The notes: a model not told the origin generated them from the letters alone. DNA of 24,270 nt from Galbibacter sp035306585 (GCF_035306585.1 NZ_DATGNU010000004.1:1-24270), one strand, 5' to 3'. Positions 1-8,242 are shown, counted from the stretch's first letter. Program-made: numbers and translations.

Positions 1-597
1 AGGGTGCGAGGTAAGTCTTTTACCGAAAAAGTAGGCATCCAATTTATCGATTTCAAAAACTTCCATACCCAGATCGCTAGTCAGCTCGATCGCCGTATTA
101 ATATTTTCTTTATTTTGGAATGCTTTATCATCAGTTGTCTCTCCCTGAGCTATATCCCATCGGGAAGGTTCAAAAATAAAATGTGGGTGTTCGATAGCAA
201 GATCACCATCCACTTGAAGATCAATATTAAGCAATTGGCCGTCTATAACCCCTTTTGAGGCAAAGACCAAGCTTCCATTGGTAATTTTACCTCCGTCAAA
301 ATTCAGTTTTACACCATCTGGTAAATTAATACGTTGTCCTTGAAGATCGTAATCACAGCTGATATTTAGAGATGCATTCACTTGGGTGCTTGCAAAATCA
401 TAATCGCAGGGAATATCCACTGCATCTGTAATTACATTGTAAGGATCATCGGTTCCCGTTTCTGGATCGGGATTGATCACTTCGGAGTTCTCGTCATCTC
501 CATTTAAAAATCCATCTAATGCCTGATCATCGTCACAGGCAATAAACATAAATACTAAACTTACGAATAGCAGCATCAACCAACTTCTTTTGTACAT
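1..597 (-). CDS. Putative surface lipoprotein with beta-helix/pectate-lyase-like start (3' end cut by window edge)
   Basis: The minus strand reads open from an ATG at 595-597 to the left edge, giving 199 codons with no stop. The first 20 residues are a type II signal peptide with the lipobox FIAC. The mature protein would start at Cys21, which is followed by three Asp, the acidic pattern seen in surface-exported lipoproteins of this phylum. An Asp/Glu-rich linker (about 22-55) follows. Residues from about 75 contain LPDGVKLNFDGGKITNGSL and VIDG, turns typical of right-handed parallel beta-helices. The stretch around ENINTAIELTSDLGMEVFEI resembles the start of the pectate-lyase/GH28-like superfamily, where a helix is followed by short beta-strands. 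Catalytic residues would lie outside the window, so an enzymatic role is inference. It could also be a non-catalytic beta-helix surface protein. Reading frame and lipoprotein nature are solid; the fold is moderately supported. Confidence 0.75.
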   Translation of the reverse strand, partial: MYKRSWLMLLFVSLVFMFIACDDDQALDGFLNGDDENSEVINPDPETGTDDPYNVITDAVDIPCDYDFASTQVNASLNISCDYDLQGQRINLPDGVKLNFDGGKITNGSLVFASKGVIDGQLLNIDLQVDGDLAIEHPHFIFEPSRWDIAQGETTDDKAFQNKENINTAIELTSDLGMEVFEIDKLDAYFFGKRLTSHP

Positions 598-640
598 GGC
601 TAAGTTCAATTTTATTAATTATTATACATTAGGGCTCGTC

Positions 641-671
641 AAAAAAAAACGGATGAAATGCATTTTTCATC
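641..671 (-). terminator. Possible weak intrinsic terminator after the CapK-like gene
   Basis: Read on the minus strand, GATGAAA (671-665) pairs with TTTCATC (658-652) across a 6-nt loop, and after CG comes a run of nine T (649-641). The stem is AT-rich, so efficiency is doubtful. It could end the transcript of the 921-2228 gene, whose stop is about 250 nt upstream, or attenuate entry into the lipoprotein gene. Confidence 0.4.
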
Positions 672-787
672 GACAAACCACAATTCATCAGTAATTATAC
701 GCTTAATTGCTTGATTTAGTTTATCTAAGCCATCGTATAAACTGTTAAAAATTGTGATTAAAATGCAATTCATTGTATTCCAACAGA

Positions 788-815
788 TTAAATGTACAAC
801 AAAAAATACATTTAA
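788..815. repeat. Perfect 9-bp AT-rich inverted repeat
   Basis: TTAAATGTA (788-796) and TACATTTAA (807-815) are exact reverse complements separated by 10 nt (CAACAAAAAA). There is no T-run in a terminator position on either side. It may be a protein-binding dyad or an mRNA hairpin; the function is unknown. Confidence 0.45.
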
Positions 816-920
816 CATATAAAGAAATGAAAATCAATGATTTGGAAGGGTGTTTAAGACGAAAAGTAATAAGGTGTTAAAGAAAATTACTACATATTTA
901 TGATGAAGAAACTGAATCAA

Positions 921-2228
921 TCACATTGAGTTTACTTTGTTGATGACTAATTTTCGTTTTCCTGAGTGAAGTAATGGGATGTCATTGACATAAATGACCT
1001 TAATATTAGCATCTTCTCCAAGATGAGTTTTAAACTCATCTATGATATAATTTTGCTGATCAAAATCATCATAAACGTTCAGTTTAATAATATAGGTTTT
1101 ATGATCCTCTTGTATAAGTTGAAATTGTTTAATCTTATCGTATTTAAGTAGATGGTAAGTAATATAGGAGGTAATGAGTTCTCCCTTAGTATTATAGATC
1201 ATATCCATTTTTCTTCCTTCGACATGTTTCAAGTAAGGTGCTCCATTAAATGGGTCATCATTCTTTAGATAACCAATATCGCCTGTGTCATAGCGAATTA
1301 AGGGCATGCTATAATTGAATAAATCAGTGATGACAATTCTACCTGGCTTTCCAATAGCAGCTGGCTTGTCAGAATTGAGTTCTAGTATTTCTACTTTGTA
1401 ACTAGCCCAATTGATATGAAAAATAGGACTACCTGGAAATTGTTGTGCAATAATACCATTTTCCACATTTGAATATCGAGAAAGCCCCTCCACTCCAAAG
1501 TAATATCTGAGTTGTTCTTTAATATCGGGGCTCAAATATTCGGACATGGCAATTATGGACCTCATATTGGCATCGATTGGTTTGGAACCTGTTTTGGTGA
1601 GGTAATTACATATAGTCGTTAGTGCTGAGGCATAGCTAAGCATCGCCTTCGGACCTTTATCTTCAGTGATCTTTTGAATTAAACTTGCGATCTGTTGATC
1701 TTTTAAATCAGCTACTGAGTGCATCAGAATGTTTTGTACAAAGGCTGCTAATTTATTTTTCCTATTATATTGATCCCAGTGCCTTAAGTACACCAATTTA
1801 TGACCTAATTCGAATCCTGCCTTTCTAGCAAAGTATAGCGTATCAGCAGTATTCTGTAATTTTTTATTTTTATCATGGTAGATGCGAAACGGGGTACCCG
1901 TTGACCCACTTGTATACTTGGAAAACAGTGTAGCCCCATTAAATTCACTTGATCTAAAAGTGTCAAAATTATCACGTATGAGATTTTTATTGATTATAGG
2001 AAAGTCAGATAACGCTCTGACATCTCCCAACGCCATATAGAAAGGAACGGTTTCAGTAGCATGCTTAATTAAATTCTCCAATCGGAAAGTTCGCAAATTA
2101 ACAGATTTAGGGTCTTGGTAGTTTTCAAGGATAAATGCAAGATCATTTACTCTTTTAGTAATCTGGGAGCCTTTTAAAAAATCAAGTGCCCAAAATGATT
2201 GGCGTCGTAGGGTATTAATTACACTCAT
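921..2228 (-). CDS. Phenylacetate-CoA ligase / CapK-family adenylate-forming enzyme
   Basis: This 435-aa cytoplasmic protein belongs to the PaaK/CapK branch of the ANL adenylate-forming superfamily, whose members activate a carboxylate with ATP to an acyl-adenylate and usually pass it to CoA or another acceptor. The Ser/Gly-rich ATP-binding loop TSGSTGTPF is at about residues 106-114. The downstream YDTGD motif is near residue 311, followed by a hinge-like EGRKMDMI and a small C-terminal domain ending in GKRKLVINKV. The length of 435 aa matches the family. No signal peptide is present. Members near exopolysaccharide or capsule genes are often called CapK, but no such genes are visible here and the substrate cannot be read from sequence. 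The start at 2228 gives MSVINTLRRQ; no nearby alternative fits better. It is a single-gene unit, divergent from the metal receptor. Confidence 0.85.
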   Translation of the reverse strand: MSVINTLRRQSFWALDFLKGSQITKRVNDLAFILENYQDPKSVNLRTFRLENLIKHATETVPFYMALGDVRALSDFPIINKNLIRDNFDTFRSSEFNGATLFSKYTSGSTGTPFRIYHDKNKKLQNTADTLYFARKAGFELGHKLVYLRHWDQYNRKNKLAAFVQNILMHSVADLKDQQIASLIQKITEDKGPKAMLSYASALTTICNYLTKTGSKPIDANMRSIIAMSEYLSPDIKEQLRYYFGVEGLSRYSNVENGIIAQQFPGSPIFHINWASYKVEILELNSDKPAAIGKPGRIVITDLFNYSMPLIRYDTGDIGYLKNDDPFNGAPYLKHVEGRKMDMIYNTKGELITSYITYHLLKYDKIKQFQLIQEDHKTYIIKLNVYDDFDQQNYIIDEFKTHLGEDANIKVIYVNDIPLLHSGKRKLVINKVNSM

Positions 2229-2533
2229 AGTCGTATGCTAAAATGCCTAGTTAAAATTCATCACTTATATTTGAATGCTGGTCATTGGAAACAAACTACG
2301 CCAATGAAATGCCTTCAAGGGTAATTATTACTAGGGGATTGAGCTATTCTCAAGATAAATGTACTTCAAAATGAAAATGCCTATTGGTTAATTCTATAAA
2401 TGGCAAAGATAATCTACGAAATACGATTTGGTTATGTCGGCAGAATTGTCATTTACATCGAACTCAACGCCCTGCATCTTTAAATTGGGCTATTTTTACG
2501 GCCATAACCAAACCAAACAATGACACCAAAGAA
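2229..2533 (+). promoter_or_regulatory. Leader and promoter region of the metal receptor, with two overlapping short reading frames
   Basis: An exact match to the Bacteroidota -7 element, TATATTTG, lies at 2266-2273 on the plus strand, although no TTG lies at the expected 17-23 nt upstream. If used, transcription would begin near 2279 and give a leader of about 255 nt. The leader holds two ATG-started short frames: 2400-2483 (27 codons plus stop, starting MAKIIYEIRF) and 2434-2523 (29 codons plus stop, starting MSAELSFTSN). The second ends 10 nt before the receptor start. Either may be a leader peptide or chance. The receptor frame can also be extended back to a TTG at 2384, but that extension lacks secretory character. 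Confidence 0.35.
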
Positions 2534-4780
2534 ATGAAATCGGTTCTATTTCTTATTTCCTTTATAATAATAGGACTCATACCTGTCCAAGCCCAAATAC
2601 AGATACAGGGAACAGTCATGGCATACAATCATGGCCAGACCCTTTTACCGTTAAGTGGCGCAGAAGTCTTTTGGCTTGATGATAAGCATACCGTTTTAAC
2701 CGATATACATGGGAGATTCAACATTTTAACAAGTGAAGCTTCCAGTAAGCTTGTTGTCCACTATCCGAATTTTAGAAACGACACTTTACTTGTGAATCGT
2801 CCGAACCTAGGTTTACTAATTCTTAAACCTGAAATTGAATTGCAAGAGGTTATAGTATCTAGGGATAATTCCTCCATACAGCGTTCCTTATTTGATGTGC
2901 AAAATGTGGTAACGGTAGATAGTAGAGAAATGCTCAAAGCCGCTTGCTGTAACCTCTCAGAGAGTTTTGAGACCAACCCTGCGGTGGATGTCAATATCGC
3001 AGACGCTATCACAGGGACCAAGCAAATTCAAATGTTAGGCCTTCATAGTCCATATCTACTCATTACCCAAGATAATATACCAAGTACTCGCGGGGCGTCC
3101 TCTGCTCAAGGACTGTCATTTATTCCTGGAAATTGGATCGAAAGTATCCAAATCACCAAAGGGATGGGAAGTGTCGTCAACGGATATGAAAGCATTTCTG
3201 GACAGATTAACACCACCCTTAGACAACCCCATACCGATCAGCAGTTGTTCTTAAATCTTTATGCTAATAATTTTGCAAGGTTTGAATTAAACAGTCGCTG
3301 GAATACCTTTGTTACTAATAAATTGTCCACAGGGATCTTTCTCCATGCCAACTCCCGCACTGCTAAAGTGGACAATAATAAGGATGGATTTTTGGACACC
3401 CCCCTTTCACAGCAAATTAATATTTTAAACAGATGGCAGTATGGTGATCCCAAAAAAGGTTGGATCAGCTTTTTAAATTGGCAATATCTTAGAGATCACA
3501 AACAAACTGGAGAAATACACTTTAGTCCAAAGACAGATAAACTATCTACCAAACATTGGGGAAGTGAACATGATTCGGATCGCTTTGATATCTCCTCTAA
3601 ACTAGGCTATGTCTTTCCAGATTTACCCTATCAAAGTATTGGATTACAAATGGCCTATACGTTTCATAAACAAGATGCGTATTACGGATTAAGAACATAT
3701 GACATCCAACAAAGTTCCTTTTATGGGAATATCATCTTTAGTAGTATTATTGGCAGTACGATGCATAAATACAAAACAGGCTTAAGCTTTATGGTAGATA
3801 ATTACAAGGAACGTTTAAATTCAGTTCCTTTAGATCGTGTAGATAACGCTATGGGGGCATATTTCGAATACAGTTTTACCGATCTCGACAAATTTAGTAT
3901 GGTGACTGGACTTCGCTTTGATATTCACAATCGCCTACATGGTTTTTTTAGCCCAAGACTTCATCTGCGGTATGCTATATGGGAGAAGGCAGCCATCAGA
4001 GCATCTATAGGCAGAGGAAAACGCAGCGCAAATATAGTAGCAGAAAATCAAAAACTATTCAATTCCTCAAGGCAGATCCGTATAGAAGACTCCAATGGAA
4101 GTACATATGGATTACAACCTGAAATCGCATGGAATTATGGCCTTAGTTTTACTCAAAAGCTCTACCTAAATAAGCAATTGATGGTATTCTCTGTCGACTT
4201 TTATAGGACGCAATTTGAAAACCAGGTGATCGTGGATTGGGAAACACCTGATGAAGTTTCATTTTACAATTTAGAAGGGAAGAGCTATTCCAACAGTTTT
4301 CAGATTGATCTAAGCTATGAATTAATCCAAAATCTTCAGCTTAGAGCTACCTATAAGGCCTATCAAGTTAAAGCAGATTACAAAACGGGCAAACAAGATA
4401 AACCCCTGCAGCCAAAACAGCGCTTTTTTGCAAATGTAAGTTACCAAACTGTAAGAAGTCCCATTGGTAGACAATGGCGCTTTGATTCCACTATCCATTG
4501 GCAATCAAAACAGCGGATACCTCGAAGTGATTTGGATCCTTTTACAAGTTCATCGGGATCTTACAGTTCATCCTACGCCCTACTTAATGCGCAAGTTACT
4601 CGGGTACTAAGCAATACTTTTGAATTTTATATCGGAGGAGAGAATATTACAAATTATACACAAAATGATCCCATTGTAGCTGCAGATGATCCGTTTGGAC
4701 CTCATTTCGATGCTAGTATGAACTATGCACCTGTTTTACCAGGTGTCTACTATATAGGTATTCGGTATAAACTAAATTAA
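2534..4780 (+). CDS. TonB-dependent outer-membrane receptor, probable metal (copper?) uptake
   Basis: The protein is a TonB-dependent receptor of 748 aa if started at the ATG at 2534. I chose that start because it directly yields a signal peptide (MKSVLFLISF..., cleavage near VQAQ at 20-21), whereas the reading frame open from 2384 adds 50 non-secretory residues. Residues 22-100 form a carboxypeptidase-regulatory-like beta-sandwich (GTVMAYNHG...). A TonB box (ELQEVIVSR) is at 102-110, followed by a plug domain and a beta-barrel ending in YYIGIRYKLN. The plug starts with LKAACCNLSESFETNPAVDV; the paired Cys138-Cys139 is typical of a Bacteroidota receptor subfamily encoded beside HMA metal-binding proteins, as here. 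It should import a chelated or free metal using TonB energy. The metal is inferred from the neighbour and not demonstrated. It forms an operon with the HMA gene 18 bp downstream. Confidence 0.88.
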   Translation: MKSVLFLISFIIIGLIPVQAQIQIQGTVMAYNHGQTLLPLSGAEVFWLDDKHTVLTDIHGRFNILTSEASSKLVVHYPNFRNDTLLVNRPNLGLLILKPEIELQEVIVSRDNSSIQRSLFDVQNVVTVDSREMLKAACCNLSESFETNPAVDVNIADAITGTKQIQMLGLHSPYLLITQDNIPSTRGASSAQGLSFIPGNWIESIQITKGMGSVVNGYESISGQINTTLRQPHTDQQLFLNLYANNFARFELNSRWNTFVTNKLSTGIFLHANSRTAKVDNNKDGFLDTPLSQQINILNRWQYGDPKKGWISFLNWQYLRDHKQTGEIHFSPKTDKLSTKHWGSEHDSDRFDISSKLGYVFPDLPYQSIGLQMAYTFHKQDAYYGLRTYDIQQSSFYGNIIFSSIIGSTMHKYKTGLSFMVDNYKERLNSVPLDRVDNAMGAYFEYSFTDLDKFSMVTGLRFDIHNRLHGFFSPRLHLRYAIWEKAAIRASIGRGKRSANIVAENQKLFNSSRQIRIEDSNGSTYGLQPEIAWNYGLSFTQKLYLNKQLMVFSVDFYRTQFENQVIVDWETPDEVSFYNLEGKSYSNSFQIDLSYELIQNLQLRATYKAYQVKADYKTGKQDKPLQPKQRFFANVSYQTVRSPIGRQWRFDSTIHWQSKQRIPRSDLDPFTSSSGSYSSSYALLNAQVTRVLSNTFEFYIGGENITNYTQNDPIVAADDPFGPHFDASMNYAPVLPGVYYIGIRYKLN

Positions 4781-4798
4781 CTAGTAAAATTAAAGAAC

Positions 4799-5149
4799 AT
4801 GTTAAGATTTACACTCATTTTTTTCTTGATCAGTTGCACACTTAGTGCGCAGGATAAAAACAAAAATCAAACCATTCTAGTGGAAGGTAATTGCCAGATG
4901 TGTCAAAAACGCATTGAAAAGGCCGCAATTAAAGTAAAAGGAGTTAAGTATGCTTCTTGGGATATTGCAACGAATCAATTAACGCTTATTTACAATGAAG
5001 GTAAAACTGATCTCGACCGCATCCAATCAGCTATTGCCAAGGTAGGTCATGATACGAAGAAGTACAAAGCAAAAGAGGCAAGTTATCAAAACCTACCTCC
5101 TTGTTGTTTATATCGTGATCCAACCACCAGAGAAATGGATCATCATTAG
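4799..5149 (+). CDS. Periplasmic HMA-domain (heavy-metal-associated) protein
   Basis: This 116-aa protein begins with a short signal peptide (MLRFTLIFFLISCTLSAQ, cleavage near residue 18). An HMA ferredoxin-like fold follows at about 24-90, with the metal-binding motif GNCQMC carrying Cys32 and Cys35 and then KRIEKAAIKVKGVKYASWD. The last Met before the second Cys resembles copper chaperone sites, although the first position is Asn-Cys and not the usual Met-x-Cys. After the domain come NLPPCC (Cys102-Cys103) and a His115-His116 terminus, so a second soft-metal site is possible. It starts 18 bp after the receptor stop and is almost certainly cotranscribed with it. The likely job is to accept or buffer metal in the periplasm for the receptor system. 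Copper is favoured by the motif, but zinc or mercury is not excluded. Confidence 0.85.
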   Translation: MLRFTLIFFLISCTLSAQDKNKNQTILVEGNCQMCQKRIEKAAIKVKGVKYASWDIATNQLTLIYNEGKTDLDRIQSAIAKVGHDTKKYKAKEASYQNLPPCCLYRDPTTREMDHH

Positions 5150-5157
5150 AATGTCTC

Positions 5158-5973
5158 TTATATAGCAGCCAATTTAAAGTTTCCGAAAAATACTCTGGAC
5201 TCCTTGTCATACTTATAAGGAGCGGTAATATAAAAGAATTTTGAGGTTCCTGTTGCAAACATGGTTCGGTCCAGCACCTTAGACTTGTCTAAGTAAACGC
5301 GCAGTTCTTTACCCTGTACCACTATAGAAACACGGATCTTTTTATTGGAATAACTTTTGAATGGGAAATTTAAGGTATGATATGCGTCCACATCATTACT
5401 AGAGTGTATAATATCCTGGTTGTGAAAATGGAACTTTGTGGATGTCACTGCCCCATTATTATAGGCATCCAATAAGGTTGATCTCACACTATTATCCTTT
5501 GCAAATCCAAAATTCATGCTCCCTAGATCTTCCGCTTTATCGCTACTGGTGATCAAATCAAATTCGATTGTAAAATTCTCCGGTACTTTTATCAAAGTAT
5601 CTAGTTTAAAAGTAGAATTTTCTCCCATCATCACCCATTTCCCAGGGTAGGCATCTAATTCAACGATACTTCCATTACCAGAGGTTTTCCAGTATTTAGG
5701 CATTAGGCCCTTTTGAGCACCAACGAATTGATCTTCAAAGAGTACAGTATTTCCTGGTTCAAAGGTAAATACTTCTTCAATATATGGGATTTCACGATTG
5801 GAAGAAGTCTCTGTACCATCTTGGGAGGACGCTTCAGATCCACTTAAGACTTTATCGACTTTTTCAGCTGCTTTATCTTCGACTTTCTGTTGGATTTTTT
5901 TCCAAAACTGTGCTTGGGTAGTTGTAGTAGTCAGAAATACCATACTACAAAGAATAAGAAGTTTTGCCTTCAT
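5158..5973 (-). CDS. Secreted LamG/concanavalin-like protein with amphipathic N-terminal segment
   Basis: This 271-aa exported protein has a signal peptide (about 1-22, ending TTTTQAQ) and a charged helix-like segment FWKKIQQKVEDKAAEKVDKV at about 23-42. Such segments appear at the start of several Bacteroidota OmpA-family proteins. After a Ser-rich linker, residues about 80-270 look like a beta-jelly-roll of the LamG/concanavalin A superfamily (FEDQFVGAQKGLMPKYW, FTIEFDLI, LRVYLDKSKVLDRTMF, VFFGNFKLAAI). In relatives I recall, this layout is followed by an OmpA peptidoglycan-binding domain; here the protein ends before one, so it may be a shorter relative. No catalytic residues are evident; sugar or protein binding is a guess. 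It converges on the HMA gene with only 8 bp between the stop codons and no recognisable terminator between them. Confidence 0.7.
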   Translation of the reverse strand: MKAKLLILCSMVFLTTTTTQAQFWKKIQQKVEDKAAEKVDKVLSGSEASSQDGTETSSNREIPYIEEVFTFEPGNTVLFEDQFVGAQKGLMPKYWKTSGNGSIVELDAYPGKWVMMGENSTFKLDTLIKVPENFTIEFDLITSSDKAEDLGSMNFGFAKDNSVRSTLLDAYNNGAVTSTKFHFHNQDIIHSSNDVDAYHTLNFPFKSYSNKKIRVSIVVQGKELRVYLDKSKVLDRTMFATGTSKFFYITAPYKYDKESRVFFGNFKLAAI

Positions 5974-6174
5974 TGATAGTTGATTCGCTTTAAATGATTA
6001 AACTCTACAAAGGGTCTCTTAAATTTAATGGACACCATAATTGATCGGTAAATCTAAACGAATTTCAATTTCTAAACAAGACTTTTCTCACGTAAAAATG
6101 GTGAATTTTCATGGTGGATTTAAGGTAACATTGTAAAAACACGAACCACAAGGTCATTCACGTCAAAAAATTAA

Positions 6175-6182
6175 TATATTTG
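6175..6182 (+). promoter_or_regulatory. -7 promoter element directly before the GlxA-type regulator
   Basis: TATATTTG is an exact TAnnTTTG match ending 5 nt before the ATG at 6188. A start point a few nt downstream would make the mRNA leaderless or nearly so. No TTG is found 17-23 nt upstream, so the match may be fortuitous. Confidence 0.35.
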
Positions 6183-6187
6183 ATGGT

Positions 6188-7165
6188 ATGTTTAAAATAG
6201 CACTCTTAATTCCAGAAGCTGCGGTATCAGCAGCAGTAACAAGTACACGTTATGTCTTTAACACTGTTAATAATTTTATGGTTAGCAGTGGAAAATCCCC
6301 TTTTTTCGACATCCAACTAATAGGCTGCCAAGAGCACGTTCCCCTTCAGGACGGAATAACCTTCATAAAAACAGACCTAAGAATTGAGCAACCTGTTGAT
6401 GTCGATTTGGTTATCATTCCACCTTTATACGGTGATATGCAAGCGGCTATTGAGATCAACAAAAAAACTATTCCATGGATAAAAGAGCAACATCATAAAG
6501 GTGCAGAAATTGCCTCTCTATGTGTGGGAGCCTTCTTGCTAGCCGAAACGGGCTTACTCGATGGAAAAAAATGTTCTACGCACTGGGCTTACTATTCAGA
6601 ATTTAAGTCTACTTATCCCCAGGTCGAAGTAGTAGATGGAGCTGTGATTACGGAGGATAACGGGATATATTCCAGTGGTGGTGCTGTGTCGCTTTGGAAT
6701 TTACTTATCTATTTAGTTGAAAAATATACCAACAGAGAAATGGCCATTATGATATCCAAATATTTTGGTGTAGACATCGACAGAAACAACCAAAATGCCT
6801 TTATGATATTCAAAGGCCAAAAAAATCATAAGGATAAGGAAATTAAAAAAGCGCAACTGTTCATCGAAAAAAATTACCACAAAAAAATCACAGTGGATGA
6901 GTTAGCTGATATGGTAGCTATTGGTAGAAGGAGCTTTGAAAGACGTTTTAAACAAGCCACCGATAATACAGTACTGGAATACTTACAACGCGTTAAAGTG
7001 GAGGCCGCAAAACGAAGCTTTGAAAATAGCAGAGATAATATTTCAGAAGTAATGTACGATGTTGGTTACATGGATACCAAGGCCTTTAGAAATATTTTCC
7101 GAAAATACACAGGGCTCACCCCCGTACAATACCGCTATAAGTATAACAGGAAGTATATGGCTTAA
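6188..7165 (+). CDS. GlxA-family AraC-type transcriptional regulator (DJ-1/PfpI + AraC)
   Basis: This 325-aa cytoplasmic regulator has a DJ-1/PfpI (class I glutamine amidotransferase-like) N-terminal domain at about 1-190, with the nucleophile-elbow segment ASLCVGAFLLAETGLLDG carrying Cys112. The C-terminal AraC/XylS DNA-binding domain spans about 215-322, with two helix-turn-helix units: DELADMVAIGRRSFERRFK and ISEVMYDVGYMDTKAFRNIF, closing with GLTPVQYRYKYNR. In this family the N-terminal domain usually acts as a ligand or stress sensor and not as an amidase; the ligand here is unknown. The start at 6188 gives MFKIALLIPE, a normal DJ-1 first beta-strand. The ATG at 6183 is out of frame. It may control the downstream DUF808 gene or the divergent secreted-protein gene; neither is shown by the sequence. 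Confidence 0.9.
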   Translation: MFKIALLIPEAAVSAAVTSTRYVFNTVNNFMVSSGKSPFFDIQLIGCQEHVPLQDGITFIKTDLRIEQPVDVDLVIIPPLYGDMQAAIEINKKTIPWIKEQHHKGAEIASLCVGAFLLAETGLLDGKKCSTHWAYYSEFKSTYPQVEVVDGAVITEDNGIYSSGGAVSLWNLLIYLVEKYTNREMAIMISKYFGVDIDRNNQNAFMIFKGQKNHKDKEIKKAQLFIEKNYHKKITVDELADMVAIGRRSFERRFKQATDNTVLEYLQRVKVEAAKRSFENSRDNISEVMYDVGYMDTKAFRNIFRKYTGLTPVQYRYKYNRKYMA

Positions 7166-7255
7166 ACTACCCGTGAGCTGGCATACCGTATCCTACCCTT
7201 TCGAAATTGGCTATTGATCGAATTATAAAAGTCCTGTGGAAACTTTCCTATGGTT

Positions 7256-7286
7256 TTGTATGTAAAAAAATTAATTACTTTATTTG
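7256..7286 (+). promoter_or_regulatory. Possible promoter for the DUF808 gene
   Basis: TTG at 7256-7258, a 20-nt spacer, then TTTATTTG at 7279-7286, which differs from TAnnTTTG by one base. Spacing fits the 17-23 nt reported for Flavobacterium promoters. The predicted leader to the ATG at 7345 is about 50 nt and includes a small hairpin (CCTGA 7304-7308 / TCAGG 7316-7320). Confidence 0.35.
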
Positions 7287-7344
7287 TTAAAAGGTAAGAT
7301 ATACCTGAGACTTTTTCAGGGAGAGGATCATTAAAAACACTATT

Positions 7345-8229
7345 ATGGCATCAGGAATTTTTGCAGTACTTGACGATATTTCAGTATTAATGGATGATGT
7401 AGCGACAATGACCAAGATTGCTACCAAAAAAACTGCAGGTATTCTTGGGGATGATCTAGCAGTCAATGCAGAAAAGGCTACAGGTTTTGTCGCCAATAGA
7501 GAACTCCCTATTCTTTGGGCAATAACTAAAGGGTCATTTTTAAATAAACTTATCATTCTGCCGATAGCTTTTTTACTGAGCGCTTTTTTACCCACCGCGA
7601 TTGTTGTTATATTATTACTGGGTGGTATGTACCTGGCCTACGAAGGTGCCGAAAAAATATATGAATTTTTATTTCACCCAAAGCCTAAAGGTCCAGATAC
7701 GCAGATAAAAGAAGTTGCGGAAGAAAATATTGCTGAGTTTGAAAAAAAACGTATAAAGTCAGCTATACTTACCGATTTTATCCTTTCCATAGAAATTATC
7801 ATTATTGCTTTAGGAGCAGTGATTCATGCCCCGCTATTAAATCAAATTATAGTGGTGACCATAGTAGCTATCATTGCAACCATCGGTGTATATGGGATCG
7901 TAGCACTTATAGTAAGAATGGATGATTACGGTTATCGCCTGATAAACTTTAACGACGAGAAAGATAGTATTTCGGATAAAATAGGGAAATCTTTGGTGTT
8001 TTCGCTACCATGGGTAATTAAAAGCCTCTCTGTAATAGGAACCATTGCTTTACTTCTTGTCTCAGGAGGTATTTTTAATCACAATATTGATTATCTCCAC
8101 CATCTCCTTCCTAATGTGCCATCATTATTAAAAGACTTTCTAACTGGGCTTCTTGTTGGTATTCTCGTGATGTTAATCTTAGTACCATTTAAAAGGATAT
8201 TTAGCTCTAGGGCTGATGCAAATCATTAA
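7345..8229 (+). CDS. yedI: DUF808 / YedI-like inner-membrane protein
   Basis: The 294-aa protein has the recognisable DUF808 start MASGIFAVLDDISVLMDDVA followed by TKIATKKTAGILGDDLAVNA, then the ELPILWAITKGSFLNKLII region. Hydrophobic spans suitable for membrane crossing lie at about 70-98, 147-165, 168-195, 225-247 and 268-289. Between the first two is a charged cytoplasmic stretch (FLFHPKPKGPDTQIKE) with EEN/EFEKKRIKSAILTDFILS. E. coli YedI has the same organisation and a similar length. Its biochemical role is not established, so nothing beyond an integral inner-membrane protein should be assumed. It lies 179 bp after the GlxA-type gene on the same strand without a clear terminator between them, and ends at a bidirectional terminator shared with the convergent PrcB-domain gene. 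Confidence 0.9.
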   Translation: MASGIFAVLDDISVLMDDVATMTKIATKKTAGILGDDLAVNAEKATGFVANRELPILWAITKGSFLNKLIILPIAFLLSAFLPTAIVVILLLGGMYLAYEGAEKIYEFLFHPKPKGPDTQIKEVAEENIAEFEKKRIKSAILTDFILSIEIIIIALGAVIHAPLLNQIIVVTIVAIIATIGVYGIVALIVRMDDYGYRLINFNDEKDSISDKIGKSLVFSLPWVIKSLSVIGTIALLLVSGGIFNHNIDYLHHLLPNVPSLLKDFLTGLLVGILVMLILVPFKRIFSSRADANH

Positions 8230-8242
8230 AACCAAGAAGAAA

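Larger units (their letters stand above)
598..920. other. Intergenic region with two AT-rich inverted repeats
   Basis: No coding frame of convincing length is visible. Two structures stand out. One is the hairpin with an adjoining A-run at 641-671, listed separately. The other is a perfect 9-bp inverted repeat, TTAAATGTA at 788-796 and TACATTTAA at 807-815, with a 10-nt loop. The second could be an operator or an AT-rich hairpin in the 3' region of the upstream minus-strand gene. I found no exact TAnnTTTG element on the minus strand for the lipoprotein gene. Confidence 0.5.

Noticed and set aside
2384..2533. N-terminal extension of the TonB receptor from a TTG codon at 2384
   Set aside because: The extra 50 residues are not secretory in character and sit before a complete signal peptide starting at the ATG at 2534.
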